Assembly: GCA_014706295.1 (NCBI GenBank)
Contig: JACSVZ010000007.1
Span: 59,906,975 to 59,970,974, forward strand
DNA from: Lycocorax pyrrhopterus obiensis
Lineage: Eukaryota; Chordata; Aves; Passeriformes; Paradisaeidae
Length of the DNA stretch: 64,000 bases
Reading direction: 5' to 3'
The notes under the pieces were generated by a model. The model had not been told where the DNA came from and did no database searches. It saw only the letters and a list, made by a program, of their open reading frames with translations. Numbering within the stretch: position 1 is the first letter of the stretch; each line of letters opens with the position of its first letter. Below are positions 52,601 through 57,184 of the stretch, piece by piece. A program made the position numbers and the translations under genes.

Positions 52601-53794
52601 TAGCAAAACTACACCCATTTAAGTTTAGCCAAGGTGCTAATCCCAAACAATTCAGGATTGCTCCCACACAGAGAATTAAGAACTGTTAAATAAAGTCCCT
52701 CCAAACACATCAGCAATAACACCACATTAGCAGCAACTCAAAGAGGAAAAGCAGCTGCACAGTTGTGGTGCAGAGGCTGAGCCAAAATCTTTGAGCTGCT
52801 TTTAGAGGAGCTACAGCTTTTTGAGGAAATCGCTGTTCTCTTAGTTCAGGACTGTAAGAAGCAACAGTGACTTTTCTTACCATTTGGGATAAAAACATGG
52901 GCTCTGAAGTTTCGACTGGAAGCAGACATTCTGGATATCCCTTGGTGCTTAGGACTCCTAAAACAAAAGCAGTTTTATCGTGGTCATAATCGTGTGTGGT
53001 GCATTTTCTGTACACCTCCACACTTCCCTGATCTTTGAATGCCTAAACATCATGACCCTCATAACACAAACGACCACAGAGACTGAGCTGAAGCTTAAAA
53101 ACATCAATGAATTCTGTGAGTCTGAATGAGCAACTTGATTTACAGCATGGGGAAAACTCTGAAGAACAGAACATTATTAAACATCCTTTAAACAGGGATG
53201 TTTAACAGGAATTAAGCATCCCTGCCACCATGGAGAGGGACACCTTCTGCTACCCCAGGCTGCTCCAAGCCCCACCCAACCTGGTCTTGGAAACTTCCAG
53301 GGATGGGGCAGCCACAGCTTCTCTGGGCACCCTGTGCCAGGGCCTCACATCCTGCACAACTCGCTTCCCATGTGCAAAACAGCTCGGGAAAACAAAGCGT
53401 GCTGGCAATTGCAGTGCGAGAATACGAAGATTCCTTAATAACAGAGCTCCTCCATGGCCGAAATCGCCTCTCAGCGCTTTCAGCACAAGCCCGAGCCGAA
53501 CCCGACGGTCACTGACGCACCCGGAGCGGCGCTGGGGGAGAGGCGGGGGGTCCCTGCCCCGCACGGAGCCCGGGCTGACCCCGCGGCCGGGGGAGCGCGG
53601 GGAGCTCCGTCCGCAGCCGAGTCCCCCGGGCAGGGCGAGACCCGGTCCCGGAGCTTCTGCACAGCCACCGTCACTTTCCTGCCGCGGCCGCCGGCCGGGG
53701 GCTTCTCCCGGCGGACCCCCGTGGAGCGGATCAGCACATCGCCCGCCGTCAGGCTGCCCAGGGAGTCCTGGCTGGAGCTGCTCTCCGCGTCCAT
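10521..53794 (-). CDS. TALPID3: TALPID3 (KIAA0586), 31 coding exons, 3' end missing
   Basis: TALPID3 is a coiled-coil protein of the distal centriole and ciliary base, required for ciliogenesis and Hedgehog signalling (family knowledge). I assembled 31 minus-strand exons, listed separately, with GT donors and AG acceptors. All phases agree and they sum to 4,612 nt, or about 1,537 codons plus one base. Family landmarks, in order: an Ala-rich run and coiled coil near residues 205-300; the block [16 protein letters not shown] near 540; [20 protein letters not shown] near 700; [20 protein letters not shown] near 880; [16 protein letters not shown] near 1090; PLSEGEVLF near 1310; PPSEGQVVR near 1365; and [11 protein letters not shown] near 1410. 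The known family length is roughly 1,500-1,650 residues, so only the last C-terminal segment should be missing. The start ATG at 53794-53792 is the first one downstream of the tandem array. Identity is near certain; a few exon edges could be off by a few bases. Confidence 0.95.
11066..11262 (-). mobile_element. CR1 LINE internal fragment
   Basis: GGTTGCTCCAAGCCTGGTCT through AGGGATGGGGCAGCCACAGC and TCTAACCCTGCCCTCTGCCA; the extreme 3' signature is missing. Confidence 0.9.
14143..14279 (-). CDS. TALPID3: TALPID3 coding exon 30
   Basis: Codes about residues 1463-1508: [20 protein letters not shown], then [20 protein letters not shown], collinear with the family's LGELELEPNS and LPVAAEDFSQ. 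The acceptor is a tandem CAGCAG; using the outer AG would start the exon at 14282 and add one Ala. The donor is CCCAG|GTGAGC. Phase 1 to 0. Confidence 0.87.
16060..16345 (-). mobile_element. CR1 LINE fragment, 3' end
   Basis: CAGACTGGTTTGAGTTGGAA, then CCTGCCATGGGCAGGGACAC and AGGGATGGGGCAGCCACAGC. In TALPID3 intron 29. Confidence 0.95.
17576..17756 (-). CDS. TALPID3: TALPID3 coding exon 29
   Basis: Codes about residues 1403-1462: [20 protein letters not shown], then GHSIF and a Ser/Gln/Pro-rich tail. It matches the family's [12 protein letters not shown] and ILMGHSLY. The acceptor is CTCTGCAG| and the donor GGAG|GTACAA. Phase 0 to 1. Confidence 0.96.
18259..18276. repeat. Short CA dinucleotide repeat
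   Basis: About eight CA units in TALPID3 intron 28. Confidence 0.85.
19368..19502 (-). CDS. TALPID3: TALPID3 coding exon 28
   Basis: Codes about residues 1358-1402, [20 protein letters not shown] and on, matching the family's [12 protein letters not shown]. The acceptor is TTCTAG| and the donor CTGGAG|GTAACC. Phase 0 to 0. Confidence 0.96.
20110..20196 (+). mobile_element. CR1 LINE 3' terminal fragment
   Basis: GAGTTGGACTTGATCATTCT and TGTGGGTCCCTTCCAACTCA, then the degenerate terminal repeat. It is the only CR1 piece within TALPID3 that I read as antisense to the gene. Confidence 0.88.
20324..20570 (-). mobile_element. CR1 LINE fragment, divergent subfamily
   Basis: GAGACCTCTGGAGGTTGTCT, GCCCAATCCAGCTCCTCAAG, and further in GTGTCCACTCCCTCTTGTCT: a CR1 3' region in reverse with a distinct subfamily sequence. 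Confidence 0.88.
21153..21229 (-). CDS. TALPID3: TALPID3 coding exon 27
   Basis: Codes about residues 1332-1357, [18 protein letters not shown], matching the family's NLNDSLSSTLHDAVEM. The acceptor is ATTTTTCAG| and the donor ATG|GTAAGG. Phase 1 to 0. Confidence 0.96.
21374..21419. repeat. 12-bp tandem repeat (TTTTCATATTTC)
   Basis: About four perfect copies in TALPID3 intron 26, read as MKRNMKRN repeats on the minus strand, which is meaningless as protein. Confidence 0.95.
21719..21960 (-). CDS. TALPID3: TALPID3 coding exon 26
   Basis: Codes about residues 1251-1331: [20 protein letters not shown], a Pro/Ser region, then [20 protein letters not shown]. It matches the family's MSVAKDEEPES and DKPISEGEILFSCGQ. 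The acceptor is CTTGCAG| and the donor GGAG|GTAACC. Phase 2 to 1. Confidence 0.97.
22515..22740 (-). CDS. TALPID3: TALPID3 coding exon 25
   Basis: Codes about residues 1176-1250: a Val/Thr/Pro-rich run ([20 protein letters not shown]), then [17 protein letters not shown]. It matches the family's KPWGDGDLPLEEENP. The donor GCTGT|GTGAGT is set by phase, since the next exon reads [13 protein letters not shown] across the junction. Phase 1 to 2. Confidence 0.95.
23320..23479 (-). CDS. TALPID3: TALPID3 coding exon 24
   Basis: Codes about residues 1123-1175: a Pro/Thr-rich stretch ([20 protein letters not shown]), then [12 protein letters not shown], matching the family's PTPQPTPPCSP and VKTPDSSP. 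It is probably disordered. The acceptor is CCCCTCAG| and the donor ACAG|GTATTG. Phase 0 to 1. Confidence 0.95.
23708..23950 (-). mobile_element. CR1 LINE fragment, divergent subfamily
   Basis: TTGGAAGGGACCTACAATCA, then CATCCAGTCCAGCTGCCTGA, GACCAGTTCAGGGCTGACC and CCACCTCTCCAGGAAGC. The same subfamily occurs at about 40.95 kb. Confidence 0.92.
25689..25873 (-). CDS. TALPID3: TALPID3 coding exon 23
   Basis: Codes about residues 1061-1122: [20 protein letters not shown] and [14 protein letters not shown], which closely match the family's LQLFVDAGVPVNS and FVNEALAETIAVMLGD. The acceptor is GTTTTCAG| and the donor ATG|GTAAGA. Phase 1 to 0. Confidence 0.97.
26455..26573 (-). CDS. TALPID3: TALPID3 coding exon 22
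   Basis: Codes about residues 1021-1060, [20 protein letters not shown] and on, ending in an acidic Ser-rich stretch. The WVEQEIM motif spans the junction with exon 21, confirming both boundaries. The donor is CATTG|GTAAGT. Phase 2 to 1. Confidence 0.96.
26775..26971 (-). CDS. TALPID3: TALPID3 coding exon 21
   Basis: Codes about residues 956-1020: [19 protein letters not shown], then [11 protein letters not shown], then [20 protein letters not shown]. These match the family's YNGPPFPPVAS and ADILDKVIERKETLENSLI. The acceptor is TTTTTAG| and the donor AATTG|GTGAGT, which splits a Trp codon. Phase 0 to 2. Confidence 0.97.
29543..29682 (-). mobile_element. CR1 LINE fragment, short
   Basis: ATCACAGAATGGTTTGGGTG through AACACTTCCAGGGA, where similarity stops abruptly at an A-rich stretch. 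Confidence 0.94.
30640..30850 (-). mobile_element. CR1 LINE internal fragment
   Basis: TAACCCTGCCCTCTGTCAGT, CCCTCTCCAGCTCTCTTGGA and CTTCTCTTCTCCAGGATGAA, lacking the 3' terminus. Confidence 0.92.
31199..31279 (-). CDS. TALPID3: TALPID3 coding exon 20
   Basis: Codes about residues 929-955: [20 protein letters not shown], then DVTDVMQ. The acidic run and FPGT-F-D-DV pattern match the family. The acceptor is TTTTTAAG|, an AAG rather than the usual CAG or TAG. The donor is GCAG|GTAATC. Phase 0 to 0. Confidence 0.93.
31374..31720 (-). mobile_element. CR1 LINE internal fragment
   Basis: Starts at CACCTTCCACTATCCCAGGT and runs through GGTCATCCCAAAGCCTTTTC and CATAGAAGAGGTGCTCC. The terminal 3' block is missing. 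It starts about 95 bp beyond the acceptor side of exon 20. Confidence 0.94.
32420..32527 (-). CDS. TALPID3: TALPID3 coding exon 19
   Basis: Codes about residues 893-928, starting [20 protein letters not shown], which matches the family's VLPSVDIDSIS. The acceptor is GTCCTAG| and the donor ACAG|GTACTG. Phase 0 to 0. Confidence 0.94.
33687..33874 (-). CDS. TALPID3: TALPID3 coding exon 18
   Basis: Codes about residues 830-892: [20 protein letters not shown] and [20 protein letters not shown], which are strongly conserved. The acceptor is CTTTAG| and the donor GTGCAG|GTACAT. Phase 1 to 0. Confidence 0.97.
34650..34708 (-). mobile_element. CR1 LINE 3' terminal fragment, very short
   Basis: CATGGAATGGTTTGGGTTGG and GACCTTAGAGATCATCTAAT only. 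About 90 bp beyond the exon 17 donor. Confidence 0.93.
34796..34984 (-). CDS. TALPID3: TALPID3 coding exon 17
   Basis: Codes about residues 767-829: [10 protein letters not shown], then [20 protein letters not shown] and [12 protein letters not shown], all family signatures. The acceptor is GTTTCAG| and the donor CTAG|GTAGGA. Phase 1 to 1. Confidence 0.96.
35134..35186. repeat. GATA tetranucleotide microsatellite
   Basis: About eight uninterrupted GATA units, then interrupted ones (GACA, GAGA, GATG), in the intron before exon 17. Likely length-polymorphic. Confidence 0.96.
37243..37308 (-). CDS. TALPID3: Probable TALPID3 cassette exon 16
   Basis: A 66-bp candidate reading [20 protein letters not shown], with acceptor CCCATTAG| and donor CCAG|GTGATA. 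It is phase 1 at both ends, so inclusion or skipping keeps the frame. Exon 15 can also join exon 17 directly to give the canonical RGTKVKS junction. I recall no equivalent in the main mammalian protein. It may be an alternative exon or a chance exon-like match. Confidence 0.5.
39538..39640 (-). mobile_element. CR1 LINE 3' terminal fragment
   Basis: ATCACAGAAGGGCTTGGGTT and GGAACCTTCAGGATCAAGCA, then CCTTCCACTAGACCAGGTTA. Confidence 0.92.
40950..41125 (-). mobile_element. CR1 LINE fragment, divergent subfamily
   Basis: CTACAACAACCATCTAGTCC, AACTGCCTGACCACTTCAGA and GACCACCTCTCTGAAAAGCC. It ends about 100 bp from the exon 15 donor. Confidence 0.88.
41224..41398 (-). CDS. TALPID3: TALPID3 coding exon 15
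   Basis: Codes about residues 687-744. It holds [20 protein letters not shown] and [20 protein letters not shown], one of the best-conserved family blocks. The acceptor CCATCAG| follows a long T/C-rich tract. A second AG lies 10 nt downstream but would break the frame. The donor is AGAG|GTGAGT. Phase 0 to 1. Confidence 0.96.
41572..41829 (-). CDS. TALPID3: TALPID3 coding exon 14
   Basis: Codes about residues 601-686: [20 protein letters not shown], then a Lys/Arg-rich stretch with [16 protein letters not shown]. It is collinear with the basic region after the conserved coiled coil. The acceptor is TATTTAG| and the donor GCAGAT|GTGAGT. Phase 0 to 0. Confidence 0.92.
42150..42222 (-). CDS. TALPID3: TALPID3 coding exon 13
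   Basis: Codes about residues 576-600, [20 protein letters not shown], which matches the family's RIRKTVDEWIKTIS block almost exactly. The acceptor is GTTTCAG| and the donor CCAG|GTAGGG. Phase 2 to 0. Confidence 0.97.
43136..43356 (-). CDS. TALPID3: TALPID3 coding exon 12 (core conserved coiled coil)
   Basis: Codes about residues 503-575. After a Pro-rich start it reads [20 protein letters not shown] and [17 protein letters not shown], the most conserved coiled coil of the family. Published work places the part essential for centriolar function and Hedgehog signalling around this coiled coil (established knowledge). The acceptor is ATTTTAG| and the donor AACAG|GTCAGA. The phase is 0 to 2. 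By my recall the mammalian protein has about two extra residues before MYS. Confidence 0.97.
44745..44786 (-). CDS. TALPID3: TALPID3 coding exon 11 (42-bp microexon)
   Basis: Fourteen codons, [14 protein letters not shown], phase 0 to 0. The acceptor is TTTTTAG| and the donor AAG|GTATAT. It is frame-neutral whether included or skipped, and only weak collinear similarity to other TALPID3 proteins supports it. Confidence 0.72.
45907..45941. repeat. TTTC/TCTC pyrimidine microsatellite
   Basis: An imperfect CTTT/CTCT run between TALPID3 exons 10 and 11. Confidence 0.85.
46180..46312 (-). CDS. TALPID3: TALPID3 coding exon 10
   Basis: Codes about residues 444-488. It includes [20 protein letters not shown], a helical segment matching the family's KSDDVLHDLG region. 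The acceptor is CCCCTCAG| and the donor GTGCAG|GTAAAG. The phase is 2 to 0. Confidence 0.92.
46860..47130 (-). mobile_element. CR1 LINE fragment, GC-rich subfamily
   Basis: CAGAATCATGGAATATCCTG, GGAAGGGTCCCACAAGGATC, AGTCCAACTCCTGGCACTGC and GATACCCAACCTAAACCTCC. Confidence 0.92.
47287..47368 (-). CDS. TALPID3: TALPID3 coding exon 9
   Basis: Codes about residues 417-443 ([20 protein letters not shown] and on). The phase is 1 to 2, consistent on both sides. The acceptor is TTCTCCAG| and the donor GACAG|GTGAAT. Family similarity is weak but collinear. Confidence 0.82.
48159..48338 (-). CDS. TALPID3: TALPID3 coding exon 8
   Basis: Codes about residues 357-416, including [20 protein letters not shown] and [14 protein letters not shown], which match the family's KSPLETPAPRRFAPVPV region. 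Phase 1 to 1. The acceptor is TTTTTTTTAG| and the donor GAAG|GTATTG. Confidence 0.93.
48393..48675 (-). mobile_element. CR1 LINE fragment, 3' end
   Basis: ATCATAGAATCATAAAGTGG and TTTGGGTTGGAAGGGACC, through the usual inner blocks. It starts about 55 bp beyond the exon 8 acceptor. Confidence 0.96.
49126..49294 (-). CDS. TALPID3: TALPID3 coding exon 7
   Basis: Codes about residues 301-356, starting [20 protein letters not shown]. The first residues match the conserved HFISAAL-like segment; the rest is low-complexity and divergent. The acceptor is TCTCCTAG| and the donor CCAAG|GTGGAG, which is weaker than most in this gene. Phase 0 to 1. Confidence 0.85.
49328..49790 (-). mobile_element. CR1 LINE fragment, long
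   Basis: GAATCACAGAATTGTTAAGG and TTGGAAAAGACCTTTAAGAT, then TCCAACCTAAACCTACCCTG and CTCCTTTTCTCCAGGCTGAG. About 460 bp, lying between TALPID3 exons 6 and 7. Confidence 0.94.
49938..50171 (-). CDS. TALPID3: TALPID3 coding exon 6 (coiled coil)
   Basis: Codes about residues 223-300, starting [20 protein letters not shown]. It is a heptad-rich, Gln/Glu-rich coiled coil ending [13 protein letters not shown]. Both ends are phase 0. The acceptor is TTTCTTGCAG| and the donor CAG|GTATCT. It continues the reading frame of the Ala-rich segment. Confidence 0.96.
50570..50747 (-). CDS. TALPID3: TALPID3 coding exon 5
   Basis: Codes about residues 163-222. It holds [17 protein letters not shown] and then the Ala/Thr-rich [20 protein letters not shown], both family signatures just before the first long coiled coil. 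The acceptor is TTTTTATAG| and the donor CTCAAG|GTGAGT. The phase is 2 to 0. Confidence 0.95.
51046..51112 (-). CDS. TALPID3: TALPID3 coding exon 4
   Basis: Codes about residues 141-162, [20 protein letters not shown] and on, closely matching the conserved FISQY-GQK-ALR block of vertebrate TALPID3. The acceptor is CCCCACAG| and the donor CAAAA|GTAAGT. The phase is 1 to 2. Confidence 0.92.
52240..52309 (-). CDS. TALPID3: TALPID3 coding exon 3
   Basis: Codes about residues 118-140 ([20 protein letters not shown] and on), acidic. The acceptor is CTGAAG| and the donor GAAG|GTAAAG. It ends in phase 1 and joins exon 4 directly to read [11 protein letters not shown], which matches the conserved family sequence. 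Confidence 0.75.
52881..52957 (-). CDS. TALPID3: TALPID3 coding exon 2
   Basis: Codes about residues 92-117 ([20 protein letters not shown] and on). The acceptor TTTTAG|GA and donor ATG|GTAAGA are both good. Phase 1 to 0 fits exon 1 (phase 1 out) and exon 3 (phase 0 in). This region is poorly conserved in the family, so the call rests mainly on splice signals and phase. Confidence 0.75.
53218..53365 (-). mobile_element. CR1 LINE internal fragment in TALPID3 intron 1
   Basis: CAGGCTGCTCCAAGCCCCAC, AGGGATGGGGCAGCCACAGC and CACCCTGTGCCAGGGCCTCA. It lies about 155 bp from the first coding exon's donor. Confidence 0.93.
53521..53794 (-). CDS. TALPID3: TALPID3 coding exon 1 (N-terminus)
   Basis: Codes residues 1-91, beginning [20 protein letters not shown] and rich in Ser, Pro, Arg and Gly. 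The stretch [16 protein letters not shown] resembles the N-terminal region of mammalian TALPID3. The donor is CCGG|GTGCGT, phase 1. The frame stays open upstream of this ATG into a 20-bp tandem array, so an in-frame extension cannot be excluded. The exon is very GC-rich because it lies in the CpG-rich promoter region. Confidence 0.8.
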
Positions 53795-53920
53795 GGGGAC
53801 GACCGAGGGCTTCGGCGAGCGGCGCCTTCGCAAAGGGCCGTCCGTGCGGGCCACGGGCTGTGGTGGCTGGACAGCAGCCTCAAGGCTCCGGGGCACGGCT
53901 GCCGTCCCTGAGAGAGCTCC

Positions 53921-54536
53921 GCTCCCGCTGTCCCAGCCCCGCTCCCGCTGTCTCAGCCCCGATCCCGCTGTCCCAATCCCGATCCCGCTGTCCCAGCCCC
54001 GATCCCGCTGTCCCAATCCCGATCCCGCTGTCCCAATCCCGATCCCGCTGTCTCAGCCCCGATCCCGCTGTCCCAATCCCGATCCCGCTGTCTCAGCCCC
54101 GATCCCGCTGTCCCAATCCCGATGTCGCAGCCCCGATCCCGCTGTCCCGATCCCGATCCCGCTGTCCCAATCCCGATCCCGCTGTCTCAGCCCCGATCCC
54201 GCTGTCCCAATCCCGATGTCGCAGCCCCGATCCCGCTGTCCCGATCCCGATCCCGCTGTCCCAATCCCGCTGTCCCAGCCCCGATCTCGCTGTCCCAATC
54301 CCGATCCCGCTGTCCCAATCCCGATCTTGCTGTCTCTGCCCCAATCCCGTTGTCCCAATCCCGATCCCGCTGTCCCAGCCCCGATCCCGCTGTCCCGATC
54401 CCGATCCCGCTGTCCCAGCCCCGATCCCGCTATCCCGATCCCGATCCCGCTGTCTCAGCCCCGATCCCGCTGTCCCGATCCCGCTGTCTCAGCCCCGATC
54501 CCGCTGTCCCAATCCCGATCCCGCTGTCCCAGCCCG
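53921..54536. repeat. GC-rich minisatellite A, about 31 copies of a 20-bp unit
   Basis: Tandem variants of GATCCCGCTGTCCCAATCCC and GATCCCGCTGTCTCAGCCCC. A larger block containing GATGTCGCAG recurs at about 54120 and 54216, so there is higher-order duplication. On the minus strand the unit gives GGGATTGGGACAGCGGGATC, with G-triplets at 3-5 nt spacing. It ends 127 bp upstream of the TALPID3 start codon. Its 20-bp period keeps several frames open for over 400 codons; these are not genes. Confidence 0.97.
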
Positions 54537-54791
54537 GCCGCTCCCGCCGCCGGCACCGGAAGCGCGCGGTGCCATGGCCACGGCGTCCACTTCAACGGCG
54601 TCCGGCGGGAAACGCGGGTCCGTCCCTCAACAGCGTCCGGCGGGAAACGCGCGCCCCGGGAGGGTAAATCGGGCTGCGGGTCCGCGCGCGGCCGATTCGC
54701 TGGCCCGTGGCGAATCTGCGGGGCCCGAGCGGGCCGGGCCCCCTCGTGCGCGCGCGCGCGTGGCGAATCTGCGGGGCCGGCGCGCGGGGCG
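54537..54791 (+). other. TIMM9: Probable TIMM9 non-coding first exon
   Basis: TIMM9 exon 2 begins with 5' UTR, so a first exon is needed. The CpG-rich core ends in a good donor, GGCG|GTGAGTG, at 54791/54792. The transcription start is not resolved; 54537 is only the edge of the tandem array. A GCCATGG context at 54573 opens a frame to 54795 in this stretch (MATASTSTASGG and on). It would act as an upstream frame if transcribed, and I do not regard it as a protein gene. Confidence 0.45.
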
Positions 54792-54856
54792 GTGAGTGCG
54801 CGCGGGCCGCGAGCGCGTGAGGGGACGGGATGGGGGGGGGGGACGGGCGCGCGCTC
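54537..54856. promoter_or_regulatory. Shared bidirectional CpG-rich promoter of TALPID3 and TIMM9
   Basis: A very GC- and CpG-dense stretch between the divergent genes. It contains an ETS/GABP-like CCGGAAGCG at 54556-54564 and two E2F-like GGCGGGAAA at 54604-54612 and 54639-54647. A 20-bp duplicate, 54706-54725 and 54759-54778, contains GGCGAATCTGCGGGG. I saw no TATA box. Head-to-head order with TIMM9 is conserved in vertebrates, as I recall. Motif function is inferred. Confidence 0.75.
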
Positions 54857-55300
54857 GTGAGGGACCGGGAGCGACCCTGAGGAACCGGGAGCGACCCTGA
54901 GGAACCGGGAGCGTTCCCGTGGCCTGGGAGAGCCCGTGAGGGACCGAGAGCGTTCCCGAGGACCGGGAGCGACGCTGAGGAACCGGGAGCGTTCCCGTGG
55001 CCTGGGAGAGCCCGTGAGGGACCGGGAGCGTTCCCGAGGGACCGGGAGCGTTCCCGTGGCCTGGGAGAGCCCGTGAGGGACCGAGAGCGTTCCCGAGGGA
55101 CCGGGAGTGACCCTGAGGAACCGGGAGCGTTCCCGTGGCCTGGGAGAGCCCGTGAGGGCCCGGGAGCGTTCCCGTGGCCTGGGAGAGCCCGTGAGGGACC
55201 GGGAGCGTTCCCGAGGGACCGGGAGCGACCCTGAGGAACCGGGAGCGTTCCCGTGGCCTGGGAGAGCCCGTGAGGGACGGGGAGCGTCCTCGTGGGCCCT
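54856..55300. repeat. GC-rich minisatellite B in TIMM9 intron 1
   Basis: Alternating units of about 20 bp, GAGGGACCGGGAGCGTTCCC, GTGGCCTGGGAGAGCCCGT and GAGGAACCGGGAGCGACCCT, in composite repeats of about 39-40 bp. It starts just after the probable TIMM9 exon 1 donor. The long minus-strand frame across it is an artefact of the repeat. Confidence 0.93.
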
Positions 55301-57184
55301 GGATGGGGAAGTCCTCGCCCTGCACCGGGGGTTTTCCAGGTACCGGGCGGCTCGGTGGGGATAAGGGCGCTCTGTGCCCGGTGTTGGGCCGGGGCTTGGC
55401 TGAGCGAGTGACTCCTGAGGAACTCAATGTGCCCTTGGAAGGGAGAACTGGGGGATGGAGTAAAAGGAAAAGACCAAAAAAACGTGAAGTTGTTTTAGCC
55501 TCAGGTTTTGATTTTATTGAGTTAGAAGCGTCAGTCAAGTGTGATCTCACTTAAATAGGAGAGTGCTGGTGGGGAAATGTGTATTTTCCCTCAGGACTGA
55601 CGCCCATCCACGCGTTCAGTGTGCTCAGAGAGGCCCCTGGTGCCTGAGGTCGGACTGACTCTGGTAACTCACATTTGGTGTTGGATTTCTGTCTCTGATC
55701 CCTTCTCCTTCAGAGCAGCGTCCAGGCCAAATCCAGGAGACAGTGAATAACAACCTGTGCACCAGCTAAACCTGGTTATCCAGCCCCTCCCTCATCTCAC
55801 CCTGTCCTTGCTTCGTTAAATGCCTCTGGCCTCTTAAAATCAGTTAATTTGGGCTTCTTTTAAATCTGATGTCCATCCAGTTGCAGCCTAGTAATTCCCC
55901 ATGATAAAAGAACTTTCTCTGCAAGCTGTGGGGAGTTTACCTTGACACAATTCTTTGACTTGTGATTTTTATCCTTCAACACATTTCTTTGGCTTGATGT
56001 TTTTGTTCTTCTTTGTCCTTTTCAGAAACACTTGCATGATGTTCTCTGTGTGTAACTGGAAGCAAAGGTTTAAGGAGACATTTCAGCTTTCTTTTTATGG
56101 AGTAGGTGGTACCTATACCTAATTCAGATGGTTAATGGGGATTACAAGTGTGAAGGATTTATAGTGTCTCTCGATCACTCTTCTTCCCAGAAAAATGCAG
56201 CTCTTCTCTAAAAGGTGGGAAAAAAAATCCCACAGGGCTTGTTTATTTTGCTCAGAGGGACTTCTCGTAATGTTTTTTTTAGAACACCAAAACATATTTG
56301 GAAGAGCTCCAGGGCCTTTCAAGAAGGGAGATTTCCCAGTTCTTGCTCCTTTCTGGTGAACCAGCACACCCAGACTGTCCCTTGCAGCAGAGATTTATTC
56401 AGAGATCTCTGCTTCCTGCAGTGTGAATATCCTTGTTTAGAAGGGCAATGCTGAATTTTTAAATCGTGTTTAGCCCAGAGGAAAGTCCTCCAGGCTCTGT
56501 AGGATTAAACCTGAACCGTGCAGGAGTGGTGTGAACAGCTCTGTAGGAAGCTCTGGGGTGGCTTGGTCGAGGTGCTTATTTCAGAGTTGGAGGGGAAGGG
56601 GAGAAGCAGCAGGAAATCTTGAAATAGTACATTTGCCAGACTTTAGAATGAACCAGATTTGCACGTTCCTGGGAATGTTCAGTAGCTCGTGTAAAAGCTG
56701 ATTTATAGCTAAAGGTGCAGCAGAGCCGTGTAATTTCACTGTGGAATGTGTGAAATACCTGTACTGGGACAAGAGCTTCAGGCACTTCAGATCAGATGGT
56801 GCCGTGGTGCTGATGTGAATCAGAGCCTTTCCCAGGTGTCAAAGCTTTGTGAAACTACAGCTTCAATCTGCCTTTTCCAATCTTGCCAAATTAGTCCCAG
56901 AAGGACAGGGATCAGGTTTGCTATAAACATGAATCATGAAACCATGCTGAGTGTGAGAAAATGGCACCGACAATTGAAGCTTTGAGCTTCCCGCCTTTGG
57001 CAGAGGACAAAAGTCATTCCTGCTCCCTGCAGTTTCTGTTAATTATCTACATACCCTGCCCCGAGAGAATTGTCACTGGTCTTGTTTTCTCACAGGCTGA
57101 GAAATGAGAGTGAAGTTGCCATCGCTTCTCACTGGTTACCCCAGGTGATGGGCATGTCCATTCTCCTAAAACAAATTAGGGGTT

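Larger units (their letters stand above)
50748..53520. other. TALPID3 introns 1 to 4
   Basis: Contains exons 2 to 4, the CR1 piece next to exon 1, and an exon-like 53-bp segment at 51558-51610 that would shift the frame. Confidence 0.7.

Noticed and set aside
53230..54860. Overlapping plus-strand frames of 521, 468 and 181 codons rich in RSRCPNPDPAVP-type repeats
   Set aside because: They come from minisatellite A, whose 20-bp unit is not a multiple of three, so all three frames read the same cycling repeat. They lack splice context and overlap the true TALPID3 exon 1 on the other strand.
54627..55550. 307-codon minus-strand frame (GTLPVPHGLSQATG repeats)
   Set aside because: Produced by minisatellite B and CpG-rich sequence poor in stop codons; no conserved domain.
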